Below are positions 1 through 5,314 of a stretch of DNA of 5,481 nt, one piece after another. Within the stretch, counting starts at the first letter, position 1. Each line of letters opens with the position of its first letter. The translations under genes and the position numbers were made by a program. The notes under the pieces were generated by a model. The model was given only the letters and a program-made list of their open reading frames with translations, had not been told where the DNA came from and did not search any database. The DNA lies in the NCBI GenBank assembly GCA_964481385.1, contig CAYZTN010000065.1, forward strand, positions 1-5,481, written 5' to 3'. This DNA comes from UMGS1649 sp964481385. Its GTDB lineage: Bacteria; Bacillota; Clostridia; TANB77; CAG-465.

Positions 1-206
1 ATACTGATATTTTACATTTAGTAGTTTTATCTAACTTAGAAGTATTAAATGCTAGCATGATAGAAAATAGTATTGGCCAAAAAGAAAGACTTGAAAAGTT
101 AAATGCAACAGCAAAAAGACAAATAAATATTTTAACTAATGATAATAACATTTTAGGAATAACTAAATCAGATAATAAAAAATTAATTGGAGAAAAAAAT
201 GAATAA
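1..206 (+). CDS. KilA-N/phage-regulator-type protein, C-terminal fragment (5' end outside window)
   Basis: An open frame enters from the left edge and ends at TAA 204-206, leaving 67 C-terminal residues. The readable part has a hydrophobic start (ILHLVVLSNLEVLNASMIE) followed by QKERLEKLNATAKRQINIL and a lysine-rich, low-complexity end. The pattern 'NLE.LNA.(M/F)I......ERL..LN..A..Q...L' is one I associate with the C-terminal end of KilA-N domain proteins, a DNA-binding family common in phages, prophages and their regulators. The KilA-N domain itself would be upstream and cannot be seen, so the family call rests on the tail alone. The stop codon overlaps the start region of the following cutA-like ORF (ATG at 199), so the two were probably translated as a unit. 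Whether the gene is complete on its 5' side is unknown. Confidence 0.5.
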   Translation, partial: TDILHLVVLSNLEVLNASMIENSIGQKERLEKLNATAKRQINILTNDNNILGITKSDNKKLIGEKNE

Positions 207-309
207 GTATTGTATGATTGAAATAGCTTTTGGTAATATAGAAGAAGTAAATAAGGTAATTGATATTTTATTATCAAAAAAGCAAGTACCCATTATAGGT
301 TTAAAATAG
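199..309 (+). pseudogene. cutA: Truncated cutA-like gene, N-terminal 36 codons
   Basis: The ATG at 199 has a GGAG ribosome site at 189-192 and opens a 36-residue product beginning MNKYCMIEIAFGNIEEVNKV and continuing IDILLSKK. This resembles the first beta strand and helix of CutA1 (divalent-cation tolerance protein; a small trimeric ferredoxin-like fold of roughly 100-110 residues). In the family the LLSKK position is normally followed by a 'LVA.CQV/NI' strand. Here the sequence changes to QVPIIGLK and stops, so about two thirds of the protein is missing. The break lies near position 285, shortly before the promoter of the peptidase gene, suggesting that the following segment was inserted into or joined to cutA. 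No rest of cutA is visible in the window. A short unrelated ORF is the alternative, but the match in residue pattern makes a remnant more likely. Confidence 0.5.
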
Positions 310-325
310 ATATGTCACAAGTATA

Positions 326-354
326 TTGAAAACATTTCTCGCTTATGTTATAAA
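326..354 (+). promoter_or_regulatory. Strong extended -10 sigma-A promoter for the S41 peptidase
   Basis: The -35 is TTGAAA (326-331), the spacer 17 bp (332-348) and the -10 TATAAA (349-354). A TG at 346-347, one base before the -10, makes it an extended -10 element. The predicted start site is near 361, just at the ribosome site, so the mRNA leader would be only about 17 nt. It lies directly after the truncated cutA ORF. Confidence 0.75.
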
Positions 355-360
355 TTGGTT

Positions 361-370
361 GGAGGGGGAG
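361..370 (+). promoter_or_regulatory. Purine-rich ribosome binding site at the predicted mRNA 5' end
   Basis: GGAGGGGGAG occupies 361-370, 7 nt before ATG 378, and fixes that start. With the promoter at 326-354 the transcript should begin at or just before this site, giving an almost minimal leader with no room for attenuation or riboswitch control. Confidence 0.7.
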
Positions 371-377
371 ATTATAT

Positions 378-2108
378 ATGGGACTATTAACGTCAATATA
401 TTTGTATTTTAATACAATAATGCTATTTAATATATTAATTTTAGCATATATGGTAGCTTTACTCATTGCTCATTTTGTTATAACTAAAAAGAAAAAATCT
501 ACACGTATATGGAGAATTTTGTGTTTTGTGCCATTAGTGTTTAGTATAGTGCAATTCTTCATAATGAGATTTAGCTCGCTATCCGTAACTTTTGAGTATT
601 ATGGCTATATATATATTAGTGCTGTAATTATTGCTATATGGCAATTTTTTGCAAACAGAAAGATAGTGTATAGAATTGTAAGTACAATTGTTGTACTGTC
701 TGTAGGTGTTTTAAGTTGTTTATCAATATGGTACTCAGTAATGACACCAGCTTTAGGTAACTTTTCAAGAGAAGATTATGTGAGTTGTTTTGAGTCAATT
801 ATACAAGAAATGAAAGAAAATTATCCTTTAAACGAATGGAAAGAGATAGATTATGATAAACTAAGGGATAAAATTTTACCAGAGGTTATAGCAGCACAAG
901 AAAACGAAGATAAGGTTGGCTTTTATGTTGCACTTTGTAAGTATTGTCAATATTTTTACGATGGACATGTTGCAGTTATTTCTTATGACTTAGATGTAAT
1001 AAATGAGGCTTATGAACGAATGGTGGGTAATGATTATGGTTTTTCTATGGTAAGACTGGATAATGGTCAGACTGTTGCGATATTAGTAGACGAAGAAAGC
1101 TTGGCATATGAGTTAGGTATTAGAAATGGTACAGTAATTACTAAATGGAATGGAGAAGACGTAACCGTAGCTCAAGACACTGTGGAGTGCATATCTCCTG
1201 AATTTAGTTCTACAGTCAAGGAAAATGACTATAGTATGAAAGCGATGTTCCTAGCTGGTAAAGGTGGAGATGAAATAACTGTAACGTATTTAAATGATAC
1301 TGGTAATGAAGAAACAATAAATTTAAAAAGCATAGGAAATTATATGGCAAGATTATCTAATGCAATGAAAAAGTTTTGGTTTCAGAGACGTACTGTAACA
1401 GAAGATGATAATTTTTCTTGTAGAATGGTAACAGAAGATGTAGGTTTGTTGACCATATTTTCTGAATATTATTATGACGGAACGTTATTAGAAGATGTGG
1501 TTTCACAAATAAATGGAGAATATCCTGCCGTTTCTAAAATTTTGGAAGAAAGATTAGATAATTTAAAAGAGCAAGGCATGAAAAAACTAATTATAGACAT
1601 AAGATTTAATGGTGGAGGAATGGCTAGTATAGCTAATTCAATAGTTTCAACTTTTTCAAAAGATGCTAGTGGTTGGACCTTAGGAGAAAATATTGATGGA
1701 AAATATACTGCGATAGGAGAATGTTATATAGATGGAAAGGGAAAATATTCGGATATACCAATTGTTGTATTAGTAAATTATCAAACTGTTAGTGCGGGAG
1801 ATACGATAGCTTATGATATGAGTAAAAATTCAAATATTACACTTATGGGAATAACAACTACAAAAAATTCGTCTCAATTTTCTGGTGGCTGTTGCATTAC
1901 TACAGATTGTGAGTTTGAAGTTTATTATCCATACTTTCTTAGTTTAGATAAAGACCTAAATCCTATGATAGATAGCGATGCAAGTAGAGAGGCTACAATT
2001 AAGTTAGATGAAAAAATACCACTTACAATGGAGAGCATAGATGTTATTTGGGGCGATAGTGATGTAGACTATGAATTGCAATGTGCAATAGATTATTTAA
2101 GTAAATAG
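378..2108 (+). CDS. Membrane-anchored S41 family (C-terminal-processing type) serine peptidase
   Basis: This 576-residue protein has four predicted membrane helices at about residues 13-35, 45-63, 74-92 and 98-120. Lysines 37-40 and NRK 93-95 lie on the cytoplasmic side by the positive-inside rule, which puts the large C-terminal part outside the membrane. That part reads like an S41 peptidase: an N-terminal cap (about 130-205) with the family's 'DGHV' at 195-198, a PDZ-like region (about 218-316, with AYELGIRNG), and the core strand LIIDIRFNGGG with N411-GGG. The nucleophile is probably Ser472 in TVSAGD. Lys496 in TTTK, 24 residues on, would be the partner lysine; the spacing in classic Ctp enzymes is 25. 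The active site therefore looks intact. Such enzymes cut proteins at exposed C-termini or process secreted and membrane proteins; the substrate here is unknown. The gene is monocistronic, with its own promoter and a strong terminator, and is not obviously linked in function to the antitoxin region. Confidence 0.9.
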   Translation: MGLLTSIYLYFNTIMLFNILILAYMVALLIAHFVITKKKKSTRIWRILCFVPLVFSIVQFFIMRFSSLSVTFEYYGYIYISAVIIAIWQFFANRKIVYRIVSTIVVLSVGVLSCLSIWYSVMTPALGNFSREDYVSCFESIIQEMKENYPLNEWKEIDYDKLRDKILPEVIAAQENEDKVGFYVALCKYCQYFYDGHVAVISYDLDVINEAYERMVGNDYGFSMVRLDNGQTVAILVDEESLAYELGIRNGTVITKWNGEDVTVAQDTVECISPEFSSTVKENDYSMKAMFLAGKGGDEITVTYLNDTGNEETINLKSIGNYMARLSNAMKKFWFQRRTVTEDDNFSCRMVTEDVGLLTIFSEYYYDGTLLEDVVSQINGEYPAVSKILEERLDNLKEQGMKKLIIDIRFNGGGMASIANSIVSTFSKDASGWTLGENIDGKYTAIGECYIDGKGKYSDIPIVVLVNYQTVSAGDTIAYDMSKNSNITLMGITTTKNSSQFSGGCCITTDCEFEVYYPYFLSLDKDLNPMIDSDASREATIKLDEKIPLTMESIDVIWGDSDVDYELQCAIDYLSK

Positions 2109-2117
2109 TATATATAT

Positions 2118-2166
2118 AAAGAGTAATTTTAACTTTAGAATTAAGGTTAAAAATTACTCTTTTTTG
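2118..2166 (+). terminator. Intrinsic terminator of the S41 peptidase gene
   Basis: A long hairpin pairs 2118-2137 with 2142-2162 (AAAGAGTAATTTT-AAC against GTTAAAAATTACTCTTT, one bulged base) around a GAAT tetraloop, followed by a T run ending at 2165. It begins 10 nt after the stop codon and should end the peptidase transcript efficiently. The stem is AT-rich but about 20 bp long. Confidence 0.9.
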
Positions 2167-2511
2167 TTTAATGTTAAAGCAGGATACAAGTGTTTTGCTA
2201 TTATTTCAAGTAGTGTGTACTAGACAAATAAAAGGGAAATATTTTGAGGTAGTGCATGCTACTTCTTTTTTGTCGAAAAATGTAAATGGATAGTTTTGAG
2301 CAATAGTACTACTTCTATGGCATATAAGTAAGAAATTTTACAAAGCACATCAAAACAAAATTTATGCGATGTATAATTTATGCGTGTTGATATTTGCAAA
2401 AAAGAAGAATCTTTATTTATGGAGAAATTTAAAATCCTATTTAATATATCCAAATTTGCAGACAGCGTTTGCTAAATTAAGTATGTCACATTATTAAAGG
2501 AGTAAAGCATA
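2167..2511. other. Intergenic stretch without a convincing gene
   Basis: No long open frame or recognisable protein motif is present on either strand. A 31-codon ORF at 2380-2475 (reading KFKILFNISKFADSV near its end) lacks a ribosome site and may be a gene remnant, since the same frame stays open upstream back to about 2330 apart from one stop at 2374-2376. A 39-codon ORF at 2171-2290 also lacks support and contains the hairpin described separately. A minus-strand frame at 2259-2453 starts at TTG with no ribosome site and has low-complexity composition. The stretch separates the terminated peptidase unit from the antitoxin promoter. Confidence 0.6.
2246..2271 (+). terminator. Orphan terminator-like hairpin
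   Basis: GAGGTAG (2246-2252) pairs with CTACTTC (2259-2265), with one G-T wobble, around a TGCATG loop, and is followed directly by six T's (2266-2271). It has intrinsic-terminator form but no gene in front of it, because the peptidase transcript should already have ended at 2166. It may back up that terminator or mark the 3' end of a lost gene. Confidence 0.5.
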
Positions 2512-2539
2512 TTGACACTTGAAATATCCGTGGTATAAT
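2512..2539 (+). promoter_or_regulatory. Consensus extended -10 promoter of the antitoxin operon
   Basis: The -35 is a perfect TTGACA (2512-2517), the spacer 16 bp (2518-2533) and the -10 a perfect TATAAT (2534-2539), preceded by TGG, which makes it an extended -10. It is the best sigma-A match in the window. The predicted start lies near 2546, inside the palindrome at 2535-2560, so bound repressor would block RNA polymerase directly. Confidence 0.9.
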
Positions 2540-2560
2540 TGTATCAATTGATACAATTAT
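2535..2560. promoter_or_regulatory. Perfect 26-bp palindromic operator over the -10 and transcription start
   Basis: The 26 bases from 2535 to 2560 are a perfect inverted repeat with no spacer, centred between 2547 and 2548; the central 18 bases are TTGTATCAATTGATACAA. The palindrome begins inside the -10 hexamer and covers the predicted start site. Position, symmetry and the HTH protein encoded just downstream suggest an autoregulatory operator, as is usual for type II antitoxins. A partial extra half-site, TTGTAT, lies at 2574-2579 near the ribosome site. An RNA hairpin role is less likely because half of the palindrome lies upstream of the predicted start. Confidence 0.8.
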
Positions 2561-2582
2561 CTGAAGAGGAGAGTTGTATAAT

Positions 2583-2678
2583 ATGTTAGAATGTAGTGAA
2601 TGCGAATTAAATGAAGTATTATTGCGATTTAAAGTTTTAGTTAAACAAGATAGATATATTTTTGAGGGAGAAAAATAA
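2583..2678 (+). CDS. 31-residue small ORF leading the antitoxin operon, function unknown
   Basis: ATG 2583 follows an AGGAG ribosome site at 2567-2571 (11-nt spacing) and is the first start codon in the operon transcript. The product begins MLECSECELNEVLLRFKVL and ends DRYIFEGEK. It contains a CxxC pair (Cys4, Cys7), is charged and hydrophilic, and has no membrane segment, so it does not look like a small pore-forming toxin. Its TAA (2676-2678) is one base from the ATG of the antitoxin (2680), and the antitoxin ribosome site lies inside its last codons, which indicates translational coupling. It could be a leader peptide, a small partner protein, or the rest of a once larger upstream toxin gene, since the toxin comes first in MqsRA-like operons. 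I do not recognise a family. Confidence 0.5.
   Translation: MLECSECELNEVLLRFKVLVKQDRYIFEGEK
2664..2670 (+). promoter_or_regulatory. Ribosome binding site that sets the antitoxin start
   Basis: GAGGGAG at 2664-2670 lies 9 nt before ATG 2680. An in-frame TTG at 2662 would add six residues but overlaps this site and has none of its own, so ATG 2680 is preferred. Confidence 0.75.
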
Positions 2679-2679
2679 A

Positions 2680-3678
2680 ATGGATAAAAGTTATTGTGAA
2701 TTTTGTAATGATTTTGAAAAGTTTAATATCGAAACTGAATTTGTTAAAGAAACTGTTAATGGCATAGAGGTTAAGTACAAAAAAGAAAGAACATATTGTG
2801 CTAAGTGCAAGAACGAGATATTTGTAAATGAAGTTATGGATAACAATGTTTTGTCTATGCAAAAAATATATAGAGAGAAGACTGGCATTATTACGGTGGA
2901 ACAAATAGAAAGCATAATTGATATGTACGGTATTGGAAAAAGAAATTTGTCCAAGTTGCTTGGCTTTGGCGAAATTACTTTAACTAGATATTTAGATAAT
3001 GATATACCTACTAGGCTATATTCCGAAATGTTATTTAAAGTCTTTGACTATAACCAAATGCTTGTAATAGCTAAAGAAAACAAACATAAAGTTGATGAGA
3101 AAGTGTATAATAAACTAATGGACAATATAAATGTCTTAATTCAAAGCGAAAATAAAAATAAACTTATAGCGGTGGCTAAATATATAATAGCTAAAACTAA
3201 AGATGTGACTAATCTTTCTGTACAAAAGATGTTGTATTTATGCCAAATAGTATCTGTATCTGTAAATAACAAGTTAATGTTTTCTGATTTGTGTGAGGCG
3301 TGGAAGTATGGGCCTGTTTATCATACTATTTATTATAAATTAAGCAAATATGTACGAGATTATATAGATGTAAACGAGTTTGATACTTTTAATGAGATAG
3401 AATTAGATGCCGAAGATAAAAGAATAGTTGACGCCGTTATAGCTAGCTTTGGAGTGCTTAGTGGTAGTGCGTTAATAAGTGTATCGCACAAAACAGAGCC
3501 GTGGAAAAGAGCTAGAGTTGGAGTACACGACTTAGAGAATTCTAATGCTGTTATTACAAATAAAAGTATAAAAGAATATGCTAAAAGTATTGCTACTAAA
3601 TATGACACAAAAGATGTAGAAAGTTTTTGTATAGCTTACAGAAATGACTTGCTTGTAAGTATTAAGTTAGATAGTTAA
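2680..3678 (+). CDS. Zn-finger + HTH + Panacea (SocA-like/DUF4065) antitoxin-type protein
   Basis: The 332-residue protein has three parts. Residues 5-50 form an MqsA/YgiT-like zinc-binding domain with CEFC (Cys6, Cys9) and CAKC (Cys40, Cys43). Residues about 73-110 are an XRE-like helix-turn-helix (RNLSKLLGFGEITLTRYL). From about residue 160 to near the end is a Panacea domain with the family signatures LSVQKMLYLCQ (179-189), FSDLCEAWKYGPVYHTIYY (201-219) and SHKTEPWKRAR. Panacea proteins act as antitoxins for many unrelated toxins; SocA of Caulobacter is a member and serves as a protease adaptor. The HTH plus the operator at 2535-2560 indicates that it represses its own operon. It is intact. 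Its last 17 codons are duplicated at 5032-5083 with one synonymous change. The toxin partner is not certain: candidates are the small ORF before it and the RhuM gene after it. Confidence 0.88.
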   Translation: MDKSYCEFCNDFEKFNIETEFVKETVNGIEVKYKKERTYCAKCKNEIFVNEVMDNNVLSMQKIYREKTGIITVEQIESIIDMYGIGKRNLSKLLGFGEITLTRYLDNDIPTRLYSEMLFKVFDYNQMLVIAKENKHKVDEKVYNKLMDNINVLIQSENKNKLIAVAKYIIAKTKDVTNLSVQKMLYLCQIVSVSVNNKLMFSDLCEAWKYGPVYHTIYYKLSKYVRDYIDVNEFDTFNEIELDAEDKRIVDAVIASFGVLSGSALISVSHKTEPWKRARVGVHDLENSNAVITNKSIKEYAKSIATKYDTKDVESFCIAYRNDLLVSIKLDS

Positions 3679-3808
3679 GAAGAAGAAAAGTAGATATAAA
3701 TAGATAGCTTAAAGTCGAGAACAAGCATTCTGAGAAAGCGTTGAAAAATATTAAGAAATATGATATAACGAAAATATCGAATGATAAAAAATATATTTTA
3801 TAATGAAT
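3627..3808 (+). repeat. Direct repeat copy 1: antitoxin 3' end plus downstream promoter segment
   Basis: These 182 bp match 5032-5200 in the same orientation. By hand alignment there are 13 substitutions over 168 aligned positions (about 92% identity), plus one 13-nt and two 1-nt indels. The first 52 bp are the last 17 codons and stop of the antitoxin, with one synonymous difference; the rest is non-coding and carries 12 of the 13 substitutions. The repeat ends at the edge of the RhuM ribosome site, so RhuM coding sequence is not part of it. Confidence 0.92.
3741..3769 (+). promoter_or_regulatory. Extended -10 promoter for RhuM, carried in the repeat
   Basis: TTGAAA (3741-3746), a 17-bp spacer and TATAAC (3764-3769), preceded by TGA (extended -10), lie 51 bp before the RhuM start. 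The same hexamers with the same spacing exist in copy 2 at 5134-5162 despite substitutions around them. RhuM can therefore probably be transcribed separately from the antitoxin operon. No terminator is visible between the two genes, so read-through is also possible. Confidence 0.65.
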
Positions 3809-3812
3809 GGAG
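3809..3812 (+). promoter_or_regulatory. Ribosome binding site that sets the RhuM start
   Basis: GGAG at 3809-3812 is 8 nt before ATG 3821. The upstream in-frame ATG at 3803 overlaps this region, has no ribosome site of its own, and lies inside the repeated segment, so 3821 is preferred. Confidence 0.75.
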
Positions 3813-3820
3813 AAATAAAA

Positions 3821-4807
3821 ATGAAAGAGAATAATATAATAATTTATCAAGATGAAGATGGAGTAACAAAGGTTTCTGTAAAATTTTGTAATGATGATAT
3901 ATGGCTAACACAAAATCAAATTGCAGAAATATATAAAACAACCCAGCAAAATATAAGTTTGCATATAAATAATATATATAAAGATAATGAACTAGAAAAA
4001 AATTCAACTAACAAGGAATTCTTGTTAGTTCAAAATGAAGGAAATAGACAGGTTAAAAGAAACATTGATCATTATAATTTAGATATGATAATTGCATTAG
4101 GATATAGAGTACAATCGCAAGTCGCTACAAGATTTAGAGTATGGGCAACGCAAAGATTGCATGAATATATGCAAAAGGGCTTTACTATGGATGACGAAAG
4201 ATTGAAACAGGGTGGAAATAGATATTTTAGAGAATTATTACAAAGGATTAGGGATATTCGTTCTTCTGAAAGGAACTTTTATCAACAAGTTACAGATATA
4301 TATGCAACGTCAATAGATTACGACCCACGTTCTGATTTGACAAGAAATTTTTTTGCAACAGTGCAAAACAAGCTTCACTTCGCGGTTCATGAACATACTG
4401 CAGCGGAATTGATATATGAAAGAGTAGATAATGGGAAGCCATTTGTAGGAATGACCAATTTTAAAGGAGATTATGTAACAGTTGATGATGTAAAAATTGC
4501 TAAAAATTATCTTTCTGAAAATGAATTACAAAGACTAAATTTATTAGTTTCTCAATTTTTGGATTTTGCAGAATTTCAAGCATTAGAACAACGAACAATG
4601 ACAATGAAAGATTGGATAGATGAGTTAGATAATCAAATAATGCAAAATAAAAGGAGACTTCTTGAAGGTAAAGGGAAGATAACTCATCAGGAGGCAATTG
4701 AAAAAGCAGAAAAAGAGTTTAAAATATATAGAGATAGAGAAATGAAACAATTAGAAAGTGATTTTGATAAAATGGTTAAAATTCTAAAGGACAATAGCAA
4801 AAAATAA
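3821..4807 (+). CDS. rhuM: RhuM family protein (virulence/phage-regulator associated), intact
   Basis: The protein has 328 residues from ATG 3821, a normal length for RhuM proteins (about 330-345). The N-terminal part carries the family signature of a winged-helix-like domain: DDIWLTQNQIAEIYKTTQQN, then IDHYNLDMIIALGYRVQSQV and TRFRVWATQRL (about residues 25-120). The C-terminal half has the expected LLQRIRDIRSSERNFYQQV, NKLHFAVHEHTAAELI, a conserved FLDFAEFQAL stretch, and a charged helical end rich in Lys/Glu. RhuM is named from Salmonella pathogenicity island 3. Its biochemical function is not established, and relatives are sometimes fused to Fic/Doc domains or found near phage and toxin-antitoxin genes. 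No Fic motif (HxFx[DE]GNGR) is present here. Standing directly behind a Panacea antitoxin, it may be that protein's partner or effector, but this is inference from position only. Confidence 0.88.
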   Translation: MKENNIIIYQDEDGVTKVSVKFCNDDIWLTQNQIAEIYKTTQQNISLHINNIYKDNELEKNSTNKEFLLVQNEGNRQVKRNIDHYNLDMIIALGYRVQSQVATRFRVWATQRLHEYMQKGFTMDDERLKQGGNRYFRELLQRIRDIRSSERNFYQQVTDIYATSIDYDPRSDLTRNFFATVQNKLHFAVHEHTAAELIYERVDNGKPFVGMTNFKGDYVTVDDVKIAKNYLSENELQRLNLLVSQFLDFAEFQALEQRTMTMKDWIDELDNQIMQNKRRLLEGKGKITHQEAIEKAEKEFKIYRDREMKQLESDFDKMVKILKDNSKK

Positions 4808-4839
4808 TTAAGTTATGCAAAATTACTCTTTTGCTTAAT
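4807..4839 (+). terminator. Weak hairpin after RhuM, possible degenerate terminator
   Basis: ATTAA and GCAAAA, split by a 5-nt bulge, pair with TTTTGCTTAAT around a TTACTC loop. No T run follows, so termination would be poor. The stretch 4819-4845 resembles the right arm and downstream of the peptidase terminator (2150-2177), whose left arm has no counterpart here. It may be a half-lost terminator. Confidence 0.35.
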
Positions 4840-4892
4840 ATTTAATCAGTGGGAATAATATTATATAAAAGCAAGAAAGAGAATTGAGTAAT

Positions 4893-5014
4893 ATGAGTCG
4901 TTTTATGTGTAAAGGTAATATAGAATATAAAAATACAACAGGTAAGGTTTGAACTAGAAAATAAAAAAGATAAAGAATGATAGAAAAATTAGGGTAATGG
5001 CAACTGATATATAA
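4893..5014 (+). pseudogene. Frameshifted remnant of a small unknown ORF
   Basis: ATG 4893 opens MSRFMCKGNIEYKNTTGKV and stops at 4950-4952. One frame over, 4948-4977 reads FELENKKDKE before a stop. In the third frame, 4982-5011 reads RKIRVMATDI before a stop. The three pieces follow one another without gaps and have similar composition, as if one small protein of about 40 or more residues had acquired two frameshifts. There is no good ribosome site before 4893. I do not recognise the protein, and the fragments could be chance in AT-rich sequence. The region ends where repeat copy 2 begins. Confidence 0.35.
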
Positions 5015-5020
5015 TAGCTT

Positions 5021-5083
5021 ATGACGCCAAATTGTATAGCTTACAGAAATGACTTGCTTGTAAGTATTAAATTAGATAGTTAA
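5021..5083 (+). pseudogene. Second copy of the antitoxin C-terminus (17 codons)
   Basis: From 5033 the frame encodes CIAYRNDLLVSIKLDS and stop, identical in protein to the end of the Panacea protein at 2680-3678, with a single synonymous base change (AAG to AAA). The match starts abruptly at 5032. An in-frame ATG at 5021 gives a 20-codon ORF by chance, with no ribosome site. This is the 3' end of a second antitoxin gene, or a duplicated end; the rest is absent. Confidence 0.85.
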
Positions 5084-5200
5084 AAATAAGAAAAAGTAGA
5101 TATAAATAGACAGTTTAAAAGCAAGAATAAGCATTGAAAAACATTAAGGAATATAATATAACAAAAATATCGAATGATAAAAAATTATTTTATAATGAAT
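5032..5200 (+). repeat. Direct repeat copy 2: antitoxin 3' end plus downstream promoter segment
   Basis: These 169 bp match 3627-3808. A 13-nt deletion relative to copy 1 falls just before the -35, yet the TTGAAA hexamer is rebuilt by the flanking TT. The similarity stops at TAATGAAT, exactly before the RhuM ribosome site in copy 1. After it comes unrelated sequence leading to the Bro-N fragment. Copies 1 and 2 bracket the RhuM gene. Confidence 0.92.
5134..5162 (+). promoter_or_regulatory. Repeat-borne promoter in copy 2
   Basis: TTGAAA (5134-5139), a 17-bp spacer and TATAAC (5157-5162) repeat the hexamers and spacing of the RhuM promoter. The extended TG is lost here (TAA before the -10). 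It would transcribe toward the Bro-N fragment, whose start is 152 bp further on. Confidence 0.5.
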
Positions 5201-5314
5201 AGGATTGTTTATTATTAACAAAAAACAAATGCTTTGTGTAGAATTGAGAAAAAAATTTACAAAGAAATTTAGCTTTTGCATATTTTGTAATGACTGTAAT
5301 AAAAAGAGGTAATT

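Noticed and set aside
2259..2453. Minus-strand 64-codon frame in the intergenic stretch
   Set aside because: It starts at TTG, has no ribosome site and low-complexity composition, and runs through the orphan hairpin region.
311..2490. Shared TATGTCACA at 311-319 and 2482-2490 ahead of two promoters
   Set aside because: A 9-base match at different distances from the -35 is expected by chance in a window of this size and composition.
2641..2954. Minus-strand frames opposite the antitoxin start
   Set aside because: They are hydrophobic-looking shadows of an AT-rich coding gene and have no ribosome site or family pattern.
3762..3778. GATAT...ATATC inverted repeat at the RhuM promoter as an operator
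   Set aside because: It is only 5 bp per arm and not kept in repeat copy 2, where GATAT is AATAT.
3360..4007. Minus-strand frames over the antitoxin end and RhuM start, possible antisense toxin
   Set aside because: They are Phe/Leu/Tyr-rich because they mirror A-rich codons, and lack start signals; the strong sense-strand genes explain them.
5256..5291. Possible separate promoter just before the Bro-N fragment (TTTACA with TATTTT or TGTAAT)
   Set aside because: The spacings are 19 and 24 bp, outside the good range, and the -10 matches are poor in very AT-rich DNA.
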